Below, piece by piece: positions 21,263 to 33,200 of a stretch of 64,000 bases of DNA. The DNA lies in contig JADGJC010000157.1 in NCBI GenBank assembly GCA_027596075.1, positions 28,965-92,964 on the forward strand, written 5' to 3'. The number at the start of each line of letters is the position of its first letter. The stretch's first letter is position 1. A program made the translations under genes and the position numbers. The notes beneath the pieces were generated by a model. The model saw only the letters and a program-made list of their open reading frames with translations. It was not told the DNA's origin and did not search any database. Origin of the DNA: Rhizophlyctis rosea. Lineage: Eukaryota > Chytridiomycota > Chytridiomycetes > Rhizophlyctidales > Rhizophlyctidaceae.

Positions 21263-22387
21263 CCAAAGTGTATGCTTTCTTGATCCTTCTCAGTTCTCCG
21301 CCTATTCTTTATCTAGAGGCTACTCAAAAAGTGAGATCATATCTGTCAAACTTCCCAGGAAACGTGACACACTCGAAGTGGGTTCGGTCTCATTATAACA
21401 AAAGTCAACATCAAGTGTCTAGCTAGTTTACTCAACTCCACTTGCTATACTTTGGACAAGAATATCCTGCGAGATCAAGTTGACACCTGTGCCCACTGGG
21501 CGATGCCAGCATTGTTGCTTCCTTATGAGGTTGTAAGTAACACATCGAACTGGCAAGCTGTTCTACGCAATAGGCACGTGAACGTCGAAAGCCTCAGGGC
21601 ACACCTGCATCCTTATCTCCTGTCCGTATGTTCGAGATGATCCGCAGGGAGCAAGCGTCGCCTTCGGGCGCCACAAAATATTTGGAAGGAGTCAAAGTCG
21701 ATTGCTCAAACTTCGTGACACCACCCTTTCTTTGCAAATTTCCTGTCGCGCAATACCCTTCCACTCGGAGGCTGGTGAGGCTCTGCCGGTCAGCAGCGAT
21801 AATCCAACCGTGGTGCATGAATTTGGAAAGCCACAGAGCATCTGGCACAATTGGAATTTGAAGAATTCGACCCCCGTGATGGATGACTTGAGGCTCCGCT
21901 ATCGCTTTGGCTATGTGTCGTTAGGATCGATTTTTGCTTCCTGAAATTTGAGGACACATGTCAACCCGTCAAGTTGGCGTTTCGATTTTGACAGGTTAGC
22001 CGACCGACGCGTGAGCTGCGCCACAGAGGTTGGGCCCTGCGCCGTAGTTAGCTTTCTTTTTTGTACACTATTGAGGTGGAATGATATCTGATCATTACGG
22101 TGTTCGGGACGGGCACTCGTTGATGATGTGTTGTTATCTTCCCAATCGCGTGGTGGAGAAGCTGAGGTAGAATCGGTCAGCAAGTAGATGCACCTGACGT
22201 GCAATCCGACTGAAATATTCATCGCGCCTCCAATTTACTTCACTGGCACCGCCCATCCGTTGGGTTTTCCATCACGATGTACAACAGGCCCGCCAAACAA
22301 CAAAGACTACAGAGACTTTATCCCATCATGTTCGTACTCTTTCTTACCTTCCTTCCAACGGATTATCTGCTCATTCAACCTTAAGCA
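21263..22387. other. intergenic, no gene seen
   Basis: Divergent spacer between the two-TM protein gene and the third BTB gene. Only short overlapping frames are seen. A 5' exon of the BTB gene could lie here but I cannot support one. Confidence 0.4.
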
Positions 22388-23308
22388 ATGTCAAACATGC
22401 CAAACCACCAAATGCGCTTCGCGCACTGGACGCTGCAAGACAAATACAAAGATAGCATGGTTTCTCTCCTGCAACACAAGGAGAGCGCCAACATCAGGTT
22501 GCTGATTGGAGAGGGAAAGCAGGTTATCAAAACTCATGGGTAAGTCGATACACTAGTTGCGCAGGTTGATGATGAACGTCGCGTGCTCGCAATCCGGTTT
22601 GAGGTATTGACTGAGTGATATCATCGCGTTACTAAAGCATCATCCCTACGAGCATGCTCTCCATTCTTCCAGTCAAAATTCTAAGGTAATCAATGGAAAG
22701 AGACGCAAACGAAAACGGTTGAATTGCCTACATTGTCGGTGTCTGGAGTCTGGATTGCCTTGATTTACATGTACACGGGATACATGTACCTGGTAAGATC
22801 GTGTTGCAAGCTTTGTATTTCAGTCGTCATTAGATTCGCGGGCCTTGATATTTTCCATAACACCATCATCTGACATACTGAGCACAAAAGTCACCCTTGC
22901 AGACCACCCACTCCATCGACCCAGTCGAAGACCCAACGAACCCCAAATCCCATCCCGAAACTCCCCTCCTCACAACCCTCCAAAACGCCCTCGAAACCCA
23001 CCATCCAATCGGCCCGCATACCCGAATACATCGAAATGTGTCTCCCCATCGTCACTGACCGCGTGGAGAAATTCGCGGACGTGGAGGCGGTGCTACGCGT
23101 TACCCCGGACGTTGCAGGTGTGTGTGAGGTGTTGAAGAAGGTGTGGGAGAAGGCGAAGGGATGGAATATGATCAAGGTGCAAAGGGTTGCGGTTCTGCTG
23201 AGGTGTGTGAAGGGGTGGTGTGAAGAGCAGAGTAAAGAGGAGCCTGAAGCGGTTCGGGCGAAGCAGAAGGCCGAGTTCTTAGACTGTGTCTTGGGGTTGT
23301 TTGTGTAG
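22388..23308 (+). CDS. BTB/POZ domain protein
   Basis: A multi-exon BTB gene. Exon 1 (22388-22539) opens MSNMPNHQMRFAHWTLQDKY and contains DSMVSLLQHKESANIRLLIG, the usual start of a BTB fold, ending in KTHG before GTAAGT. A later exon, about 22695-22792, codes ETQTKTVELPTLSVSGVW and ALIYMYTGYMYL, the conserved second half (the (Y/I)-x-YTG segment). The last exon (after the CAG near 22903, to 23308) has a Ser/Pro-rich linker and a helical end, ARIPEYIEMCLPIVTDRVEK then VLLRCVKGWCEEQ. One or two very small exons between 22560 and 22690 are likely, but I could not fix their borders. It is probably a Cul3-type adaptor (inference). It is more canonical than the two frameshifted BTB-like genes at 11.9-14.1 kb. 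Confidence 0.65.
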
Positions 23309-24173
23309 TGCCACGCGTGCAAGACAGAGGAAAGGGAGTTTGTGCATGATTTGGGTGTGGCAAGTTCTTGCAGAGTTTAGGAAGGCGGTGATGGGTCTTT
23401 TTTGGCTGCTTCACGGAAGAGTATTGCAGGAAATTTGGCAATTGAGTCGCAAGCTTTGAATGCAACAGGTCAGAAAAGTAGAGCGACTGTTTTGTAATTG
23501 GTTGAATGACTTGTATTTACTCCAAGATAAGCGAAGCTGTTTCGCATTCCGCAACCGGCACATGTGCATGGTGGTTGCCTCAGGAAGAGATCGCTCCCTC
23601 ACTTCTGCCGTGCTCTAGACTCTCAATGGGAATGATGACATTTGATTCGCGGGACTGTGAGTTTATGGGCAATCAGACCTTGTGCTAGGAATGGTACGTC
23701 CGCTCCAGGGCTTTATCTGAGTAAGGTGCCCCGGAAGGGTGACATGGCAGCACTTTGACGGACGGAACAGTGTTGGTAATATCGCAATCAAGATCCACCT
23801 CCAGCGAAAGCCAGTGCCTACTGCCTTGAGCTTGGTACGCCACAAGTTCTACGGCTTTACCTTCGCACTCAACGATCACGGATCAGTGCTCAAGACTATC
23901 ATATGCCGATTGCTGACATTCACGCAGATTTCTGATGTTGGAATATGGCAGGGTCATGTGTTTCAACCGATTGATGCTAATCTTCGGATCATGTATATCA
24001 CAAAAACGTCAAAGAACTCCCCTAGGTGCCCAATGCCATTGAGGACATGACATTTCCTATCAAAATGTGCTGATTTTGTCATGGTCGTCTACCAATTACC
24101 TAATGACAGTTAACCTCATAATGAATTATCGGCTTCCGACTGGACGTCGCCTTGGCATTTGAGGGGAAAATTT
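23309..24173. other. intergenic, no gene seen
   Basis: Convergent spacer between the BTB gene and the CRN-LRR gene. Only short frames are present, with no RNA gene or repeat recognised. Confidence 0.4.
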
Positions 24174-27100
24174 TCACAGATATTCCGGCGATAAATTCCC
24201 AAATATACCTAGGGTGAGAAGAATCTTAACTTGTGCTGACACTACATCCAAATCATCCATACTACTGACCTCCGTTCCAAAGGTTCTTGCCATATCCTCG
24301 AGGGCTCTGTACGCTTTAGACCCTGACTTGATCTGATTCCCTATAATTGCGGTCGTTGACGTTGAGAAGCTCAATACAAAGAGCCTGACATTTCGAGACT
24401 TATTCACCTATTGACTGCAGCGTTGTCAGAGTGGTCATCTCAGCAAGTGTAATAGCCCCATCGTTGCCAATGTGATTGCCTGCAGCAAAGATTCGTGCTT
24501 CAACAACTATTCCAACGAAGTCACCGAACAAATTTCAATGCTTTTATACCGGAAAGGGAAAGCGCGGCGAGATTTTTTATGGTGGCTAGTGTCTTCATGC
24601 CTTCGTCGGTGAATGTATTGTCTGTTCAAAAACATAGCGTTTTTCGATCACGGTTGTCAAAATTGACAATCGCATGTTTCTTACCGCTGAGGTTGACCCA
24701 TTCGGAATTGGTCAATTGAAGAAGGTCTGCAATCCCTTCGTCTTCACTACTCTTCCCTGTTCAACATAGTTAGCTGGCATGCCCAACCTTAAATTGTCAA
24801 GGGGCCCGATATCGCCTACCGTAAATGCCATAAAGGTCGAGATTGTGGAGACCTATCAGCTGGGCAACTGCATTCGCACCCTCACAGCCGATGCGATTCA
24901 CTGCACCAAAATGTCGTAAATCGATTGACGATCAGAACACAACAGCCCATGACTGATGCCCACTGGTAAGATCAAGCTCTTCGAGACCCGTCAATTGCCC
25001 TAACGCCTCCGCACCCTCGCTCCCGATGCGGTTCCCTATTAATTGAACAACACTTCAGTTGATCAGATATTTTTTGCTCGAACTGTAAAGACGCAGACCG
25101 GACAAGCAGAGCTTGTGGAGCTGTTTCAGTTTTGCAATGGCGATTGCTCCGTCATCATCAACTCGTGCATCTGGTGAAACAACGCATGACCGTCAAAACG
25201 TGGACAGATTGTCAGAATATTGACCAAAACACGAGGGCCAAGGGCTCTGCTTACTCCCAAGATCCAGCTCACTCAGATTAGTCAGGGGTATCAATTCTTT
25301 AGCGCCCTCACTTCCGATCGGATTAGCTATATTCAGGCCGAATGAGAGTCGCGACAACGCAATGGCCAGAAGCTACATCATAAAGACTTACACTTGAGGC
25401 AAAGTGTCCTCAAATTGCGGAGTTGACCTAATGCCTTCACCCCTTCCAGTCCCAGCCTATTATCTGGAAACGGCCAATTCGGTCAGAGAACCCCCATCAG
25501 CTGACATGGGAATATATACAAAATAGGGCATGCTTACCCTTCAAATCAAGGATATGCAAATCATGCAACGGAGAAAGTGCCACAACACCGGCATCCCCAA
25601 TATCGTTGCCTGTGGCACAATACTGCAGTCTGAACATGTCATGATAGTCAATAAGCACAAGTAAAGGACTGCTTACCTTGAAGATTGAGCTCACATATAT
25701 TCACCAATGAAGAGATTGCCATGACGCCTGCATCGCCAATCAGGTTGTCTATATTGAGAATAAAATGATTAAGAGAATGTCAATCGTGCATGAAACCATA
25801 AACTCCCTTCCACTTACTGTTCAAGTTCAGGTGAGTCAGTTTGGTCAATGTCGCTAAGCACGAAAGGGCTTCTGCGCCTGCAGACTTCATGTGATAGCCT
25901 AAGGCGGAAAAACGATTGTGGGCCAACAACGTCGGTTGCAGCTCGAAACATTTGCGTCATACTTTCAAGATTCAATTCCGTGAGGTTGGTTAGATGCGAC
26001 AATTCTTTCATTCCATCCACGCCAAAGTTGTCGAACTCCCATCCTATGCATGCGAACATAAGCACGAATGAAAATAAACGCCTGCGAAGTTTCACTGGTA
26101 ATTGACTCACCTCTAGCTGGTTTCCCTAGGTTGAGTGTGGTGAGATTCTTCAATCGCGCAAGCAATTTTGCACCACTCTTTGTGATTTCATGTTCTAAAG
26201 GAGTAAATGAGAAAATGAATCAAGTGTGTGACATTTGATAGCATGAAGACAATGGTACCACGAAGACTGAGTGCCGTCAGGTTGGGCATTTGCTCAAGCG
26301 CTTTGATTTCCTCATCGGTCACGCAAACGCCTTGTGATCTCTTTGAATTAATTCCTTTGTCTTCGGCATTGGAATTGTATGTCTTGCCTTACCGTCCAGG
26401 CACAAGGATACCAGGTTCGAGGATGGAGGCAATATGAGGGGACGTAGCCCCCCGTTATAGCTCAAGCTACGAATGGTCTTGAAGGTATCTTCTGGTTGTT
26501 TCAAATTCGGTTTGTATTTCACTGGCCCAACAACACGGTTGCGCTTCCAGAATACCTAATCAAATCTTTGAAAAGGAAAATCAGTCCGCTCCTCATTGCT
26601 CAATTTCGGACATGCTTACTCGCAGTGTTGTATGTAAGGATTGAAGAACAGAAACTCTCGCAAGTCCTCTTCAAAGATGCTGCAAAATTCGAAACTTCAC
26701 AGATTTTAATAACGCTTGCAGAACTACATTTGCCATTTGAAGGAGAAAGCTGCTTACTGAATGGCACGGATTCCAATATCTCCAGGCTGGGGTTTCAATG
26801 ACCTCAGAGCGCTTGGTTGAAGGTCGCAATGTTTGACGACGATTTCCATAGCAGGTGTTATGGACGCGTAAGAGTCCGCAGCATTACTCGAACCATTGGT
26901 GAGGCGTGATAGTGCCGTCTTCAATTGGTCAATCAGGAGTTCACGGTCGGCTCGCTTATAGTGAGCATCGCAAAGCCATTCAACATTCCCGTGCTGGTCA
27001 ACCGACCGGACCAAGTTGCCTGGATTCGCGTCACTTTCAGCCTTCAGGAACTCTGCATGCAAATTGAGATGAGCTTCAATTTACGATCCCTTTATAAAGA

Positions 27101-28268
27101 GAGAGGTGTACATACTCTTCATTTCATTCATAGCCGATCCCTCCATTTTCTTCAACTGATCCAAATTGTCTGACCCATAACGCTTCTCATCAATCTGCAA
27201 AAGAGATTTCGCCTCTTTCTCATCAGTCATCTGCTTCACCAAGTGCTCTGCAACGTTCACCAATGTATCTTCCGCGTTGACAAGCTCTTCCACACGTGCC
27301 GTGCGATCATCTGGAAGAGTGATCTTCGCCAGTATGTCAGCCGCTGTGGCCATTCCTGGGATAGTGGAGTCTCCAGCTCGAAGTGCTTGACAAATAGCTG
27401 GGAATATAGCTCGCAGGTATGGGCCATGTTTTTTGAAGAATTCATGCGGTCTCGAAATGATGTAGCCATCGTGATCACTAATTGTGTGATGAGGACTTGA
27501 AACATGGGCAACAACCGACGGCACGTACGTGAGATGGAATCCATCGCGGCATTCGCACAGAAAGAATAGTCGGTAGGAGGAGTGAGTGTAGCGACTTGCG
27601 AAAGTAACAACATGAGTTGCGGTGCAGCTGAATTGATTGCACAAAATACTGACGCCAAATCCCAAAATTCCAACTTTGCAGGCAAGACAATGAAATACCG
27701 CGGAATTTGGACCAGGTTCAGTTGGATAAGCTGTTGGGCCATAGACGTCAGTGATTCCGTCAGCGTCTACCATCACCACCACCCAACTTACGGATCGCCT
27801 AACGGCTTGACAAATTTGTTTGATATCAATCAGGTGTCCAATGGCTTGATCCACTTTGTGCTCGATACGTTCCAACCTCTCATGGGTGTCCGCCCTGGCT
27901 ACCACTCGCACAAACCGCGCTTCAGTGACGACCACATGTATCATTGCAGGGTCGTCATCAAGGGGCGCAGCGGAAAAGTAATGCTGCAACAACTTGCTTG
28001 TCTCCATCTTTTCCCAACCATAGTCTTGCATATTTGCCAAAATGTCGGGACTTAGGTGACTAAGGTCATCTTCTGACATGGCCGTTCTGTCGACTCTCCT
28101 CCAAAAATGAACATCAGCAACGCCTGGATGGGGCGGACTGAACAGCATTGGAAGGACATCCTGTTTCAGCTTCAGCACCGAAGTCGTAGGGTGTAGGGTG
28201 TAAAGATAGGAGGCGTCGATATTAGAGGAGAGCGTGCACCGAAAGTGTACAGGTTGCGAACCGAGCAT
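24174..28268 (-). CDS. Crinkler-like header plus leucine-rich repeats
   Basis: A large, intron-rich gene. I chose ATG 28268 because it begins a Crinkler (CRN)-like N-terminal header. That header (about residues 1-110) has a beta-rich start, VHFWRRVD in the place of the usual LxLWRV, and a closing SKLLQHYFSAAPL...IHVVV. A helical linker (HERLERIEHKVDQAIGHLID) ends exon 1 at 27792. Further exons give IPRYFIVLPAKLEFWDL, YRLFFLCECRDGFH, GYIISRPHEFFKKHGPYLRA, then EFLKAESDANPGNL and VEWLCDAHYKRADRELL; I know this series from LRR- and Crinkler-type proteins of early-diverging fungi. About 15 LRRs of the type NxIGxEGAxALxxLTxLxxLDL follow to about 24400. The last exon reads to TGA 24174-24176. No kinase, GTPase or nucleotide-binding domain is visible. 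Inferred role: intracellular recognition or signalling protein. Exact borders of the middle exons are uncertain. Confidence 0.7.
24412..26480 (-). repeat. tandem LRR exon array, period about 140 bp
   Basis: Each LRR is coded by its own exon of about 65-80 nt followed by an intron of similar size. Units lie near 26400, 26250, 26110, 25960, 25818, 25680, 25545, 25395, 25255, 25090, 24968, 24836, 24690, 24555 and 24412. Examples are GDAGVVALSPLHDLHILDLK, GLEGVKALGQLRNLRTLCLK, GSEGAKELIPLTNLSELDLG and GSEGAEALGQLTGLEELDL. The array clearly grew by exon-unit duplication; terminal units are degenerate. Confidence 0.8.
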
Positions 28269-28775
28269 TGTGACAAGTTTTGAGCCACGGTGGTAGAAAA
28301 AGCTATCACAAACGGGTTGAACAGCCAGGCAAAGGAAGAAAAGTGCCCTGCGCTGTGGAATGACGCTGATCGAAGCTGTCACAAGTTTGCAACTTGTTGC
28401 ACCTATTGGCTTCTGGACTTCCTTCAGTGTCTCGCCAGTTTCTACTGAGGGCCACTGCTGAAAGTACGGCACCTCCACCTGCCTCCGGCAGATAGGAACA
28501 CACTACACGCTACCCCCCCTCCTCTCTGTTCAACGATGCGAAGTTTTCGGGTTGAAGAAGGTGAAGGCGAGGTCTGAGAGATGGGGCCTGGATCTTGGCT
28601 GGAAGCTGCCTGTGGTACAAGCTGGAAGCCCTTGCGGCGGTGTCTGAGAATTATGTAAGCTTTCGGTGGCAAAGTCAGGAGGATGAACTGCCTTGAGCAA
28701 AGCCCATCCCTGGCGACGCATCCTTCCCCGAGTCCCAACTACACCAATCCTGTGCATCTCAACATTCATTACAAC
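28269..28775. promoter_or_regulatory. divergent spacer, CRN-LRR gene and RSPH9
   Basis: About 507 bp separate the two start codons, so this must hold both promoters. I see no clear X-box or other named site. Confidence 0.4.
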
Positions 28776-29937
28776 ATGTCGTATTTGAACCTTGATGACG
28801 CGTCCTACTTTACACTTGCAGGATTTACACTCAATGTAGAGGAACGTGCCGCAGTGGCTGCATCTTTGCAGCTGAAGAAGGAGCAGGAGAAATTGGAGAC
28901 CATTGCTTTGTGGGGAAAGGTGTTGGGCATTCAAAGAGATTACTTTGTTGCACAAGCACCAGGAAACAACCCATTTGCAAGGAAGTACTATTACAGGTGG
29001 GTCGTGAACGCAGTCCATACCATGAAGACATGTGCACGCATACTTACGGGTATTTTCATTCAATACAGTCTGGATCTGGTCAACTGGCTGCAACTGCCCG
29101 ACGTGACGCCTGAGGAGATGACAAGAATAGAAAACATTCATGGCAGATTCAACGGTGACCCAGCATACGAGTATCCTGTGACTGCTGAAGGTACCATCCT
29201 CGCACCCTTCAATCAAATCCAGACCAAGAAACTAATATCGAATCGTTTCGGTTCAACTATATCAGGAGGCGAACAAGAAGGAGAAGAGGGACATGTAAGG
29301 TTCAAACGTGCTTAATTCAAGCTCATATCACGTCAACGCGCATTCTTTAAATGAACAGCAACCGCCAGCACCCATCAATGAAGAGAAGCGCCTGTCTGGA
29401 ACAGTCGCACTGATGAATCATGAAGTACAGATCGTCCCACGGGGGGCGTACTACAGGGATGCCATGCACAAGCTACGACCTAACAACGCATTCCAAGGTG
29501 GGCTCAAGTACATACACGATGTTCGTCAGGAACGTCAGGCTCACATCCGACGTGCGATCGTACAGGCATCTCTAAATCCGAACTGGGCCAACTCACCAGC
29601 TACCTCCATTTCCGTGACGGGTTTGACATCAACAAGCGCACCCTTTTGGAACGCGCCAACAACTTTGATGAAAGCTTGGACATCTTTGAACCTATTTCCC
29701 GAGACGAGCCAAAGGGTGAGGCGTAAAACCCAGTCCAATCTATGCATGACTGCGACTAACACTGTCCTATCGACAGGTGTATGGTCCGCTCAAGTAGAAC
29801 GCGGTGGCTCGGTTGCCATTCTGAGGAGTCTTCTTTGGCCTGGATACGTCTTCTTCCATGCTCCAACACCGCCAAAATGGGGCGCCATGTATTACGGAAC
29901 GGGGCAGAAGAACGCTAATGTCGGATTTATGCTGTGA
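28776..29937 (+). CDS. RSPH9: radial spoke head protein 9 homolog
   Basis: RSPH9 is a component of the radial spoke head of motile 9+2 axonemes, where the spokes pass signals from the central pair to dynein arms. Five exons close in frame: 28776-28996, 29069-29294, 29359-29497, 29566-29715 and 29777-29937 (897 nt, 298 residues; human protein 276). The match runs end to end: ALWGKVLGIQRDYFVAQ, NWLQLPDVTPEE, GRFNGDPAYEYP, EVQIVPRGAYYRD, LGQLTSYLHFRDGFDINKRT, WSAQVERGGSVAILRSLLWP, and the end GTGQKNANVGFML. The start was taken at MSYLNLDD because an upstream in-frame M has no family match. It means the organism builds motile flagella with radial spokes. It is convergent with FAM184. Confidence 0.95.
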
Positions 29938-30279
29938 TATAACTACTGTTGCCGTCAGAATGTTATGTAAAGTCTGCAAATTACGATTGGAACCGTTAAC
30001 CTCACGCCGGCTTCTCTACAAATGTCGCTTTGGACCTTCATTAGACTTAACTCGCTCTCGGAGTGATGACAACACAGCTCAACAGCTGGTGAAAAGGACA
30101 ACAATCTTACAAACGAAGCGGAACTCAACATCAGAATGTTTGACACACAAATCATAGTATATACATTTACATGCGCCAGTGGCATCACCAAACAAGATTT
30201 ACATTCAACTACATATACACCCAATGAGTAAACTCATGCCGCCTTCCCTCTCCTGTACTATCCAGATCCATCCTCATCC
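29938..30279. other. convergent spacer RSPH9/FAM184
   Basis: About 340 bp holding both 3' untranslated regions. No further feature is seen. Confidence 0.4.
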
Positions 30280-33200
30280 CTACGCCGGCGGCGCGGCGGG
30301 CGACGACGTCTGTGCCGTTGTAACTGGGTGAGAATACAAAGGTGGCAAAACCGGGAGGTTGGATCCCGCCAGGTCTGCATTAGATTTCGAGCGAGGTTTT
30401 GATGTAAACTTGAAAGAAGGCGGTATTAGTTAATGAAAGTTCGCGATTAGCCATGATGCAAGCGGCTGCATTACCTTAGATATAGGCTGCACCAACCCCA
30501 CCAAAGGCGTCTTATTAAATATCTTATTAAAGTTATTCTCCCGATTATTCATCTCAAGTCTAAAATACTCAATTTCATTCAACAATCCCGTAATCTTTCT
30601 TTGCTTCTTCTCCACAAGCGCTTCCAACTCTGCAATCCGCTTGACATCCGCATCCCGTGGTTCGCGGTTGATGTACTTCACGGCCGCGGCTTCCAGTTGT
30701 TGGTTCAAGTTGGCGATTTGAGATTTCAGAAAGTTCTGCGCGGCTTCAAAGTCGGAAAGCATGCGGGATGATTCTTGGATGTGGTCTTCGTTTAGTTGGT
30801 CGATTTCGTCGGTGTGGGCCTTTTGGAGATCGGAGAGGTGGGATTGGTGGGATTCTTCGGCTTCGCGGCTGTGTGTGGATTGATGAAGTCATTACATCAT
30901 TGGGTGTGAACGAAGTTCTGCAATCTTATAGAGAGTAGTGTCCCCTGATCTAATTACCGATTGTTCTCAATCTCTTCCTCTCTCTCCCTGATAACCTGTT
31001 CCAAACTTTCAACCTTGCCCTCCAAGTCCAGAATCTTCTCCTTCAGAGTCCGTTTCGCGCTCTAACCAAGACGACCAAGGAGACAAAATGGGTCAATCAT
31101 GGGGTTAAGTGACTTGAAACCCTAATCGAGAAGCTTTACCTCAACCCCCTCAATAACACTCTCCAATTTCCCTTTCTCGCCCTCCCACTCCACCCGCTCT
31201 TTATCAAAGCCTTCCACAAGCCCGTTGATCTCGTCAATCCGCTCTGTGTTGAGTTCCAGAACTTTTTCGGCTATCTCTGAGGCATGGTCGTCCCGCAGCT
31301 TAGTGATGAACTCCTCATGCTGGGATTGAAGGGCTGCCAGCTCGGACTGGCGGAGGTTTTCTGCTTCCTGTCGCAAGGAGAGAGTAAGAAGCGTTCCAAG
31401 GACGAGGACATATCAGTATTTGTCCTTCCAATTTGTCATCATATTCTCGCCAAAAAAAGAACTCAACAGCACGTCCAACATCTAGCCGAACACCCTATGT
31501 CTTCACATTTAACAAACTCCGAATCACAAACGCACCTTCTTAGCCTCCAACCCACTCTTAGCAAAAAACGCCCTCAACTCCTCCATCTTCCCCTTCCAAG
31601 TCACCTCCACCGCGTCCTTTTCCTCTTCCTTCTGCTTCTCCAGGTTCGCAAGCGCAATCGTACTAGCGACTTTCAGCTGCCTCTCCCGTGCTTCCGCCTC
31701 CGCTTCCCATGCTGTTTTAGCGGCTTGGAGGTTGAGGTTGTGTTCTGCGATTATGGAGGTAATTTCGTGGCCGTGGGCCTGCGGTTCCGCAGTCAGTGAC
31801 TTGGTGGGATTGCATTTGTGCGGATATTCGTTGAGTTTTCTGACAAATACCTCTCGTTCTTCAACTAATTGCTTTTGAGCTTTATCCCGCTCGTACTCCA
31901 AAATGGCAATCCTTCCTTCCTTGTTCTCAATGTCTGCTTTCAGGGTTCTGACGACTTCTTCGTGCTCAGCAGTTAACAGCGACACTGCCTCATCGTGCTC
32001 TTCTTGCTTTTTCGTGAGTGCAGCCTGAATTTCGGAATGAAGGTGTCATGATCAATTTCCTGTTCGTTTGAGTTAGGTGTGTTTCTATTGCCATACCGCC
32101 ATCTCTTGCGTATGTGACGCCTCCATCGTCGTTCGTAATTTCTCCATGTCGCGGAACATTTTCCGTTCCCTACAAGAACGCAATGTAATCTCCCATCAAT
32201 GGCCCTTCATCATATGGAGAATTGAACACCGCCCGCCCCATCCCCTTTGCCATCCCTTACCAATCCTCCTCCATCTCCATCTTATCCCTCCGGAACTTCT
32301 CCAACATCTCGCTCCGGATCTGCTCATCGATATGCACCATCTTCTGGAACAAGTCCGCTTTGTCTATTTCGAGGTTTTTGATGGTGTTTTGGTTGTGCTG
32401 ATGTGTCAAGGGTCATTTGTGCATGAGAGGGGCTTGTATTGCAGTCGAGGGTCGGAGGGGCATCAAATCCTCGATATCGTCTCTCACCTGAATCGTAACC
32501 AAATGCTTCGAAATCTCCACCACTTTCTCGTCCAGCGTCGCTTTCGTCTCATCCAGACGGGTCTGCAAGTCGGCGATTTGGGCGTTGAGTTTTGCGATGT
32601 GGTCCAGGAGGTCGGCTTTTTCTGTTTGGTGAGCGGCTTTTGCGGTGGCAAGTTTGGTTTCGTAGGTTGCTTTTTGGTCGGCGAGTTGGGTATGGAGGTC
32701 GGCGATTTCCTGGAGGGAAGTAAGTTTGGATGAGACGGGGTTTTCTTTTGGGTACGGACCATGACGGAAAACGAAACAGCCGCGCAAACTCACTTCCGCC
32801 TTCTCTTTCTCGAGTGCTGCATATTGTTCTGCTGCTGATTGTTTTGCCGCAGCCATGGCGGCCGAGTGTTCGTTGTTTAGTCGTGTTTCGAGGTGTTCCA
32901 TGGAGGTTTTGAGTTCCTGATTGTGTTTCAACAGAGGAGAAATTCAGCATCATCTAGATCTGCGAAAAAACTTGGTGCAAATAGTTCAAATACAAACCTC
33001 CTCATGTGCTTGTCGCATATGGAGAGCCGCCTCTTGCATGCTGTTGATTTGTGATTCTAGAGTTTGTATTAGGTGTGCCGTACAGTTAGAGAGAGGGGAC
33101 TGGTATGCTTTCTTCAACCTCCTCCTGAACTCACGTAATTGATCTTGGACCTTTGTCAGCAACGCCTTATCCTCCTCCAACTGTTGAACCTGCTCCTTCA

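Noticed and set aside
27257..27742. 161-codon frame in the CRN-LRR gene, out of phase with the main frame
   Set aside because: Only its start (IPRYFIVLPAKLEFWDL) belongs to the gene as a separate exon; the rest overlaps the better supported frame with YRLFFLCE and GYIISRP.
28269..28478. Upstream extension of the CRN-LRR open frame
   Set aside because: The 70 extra codons precede the header fold and show no similarity; the ATG at 28268 fits the family start.
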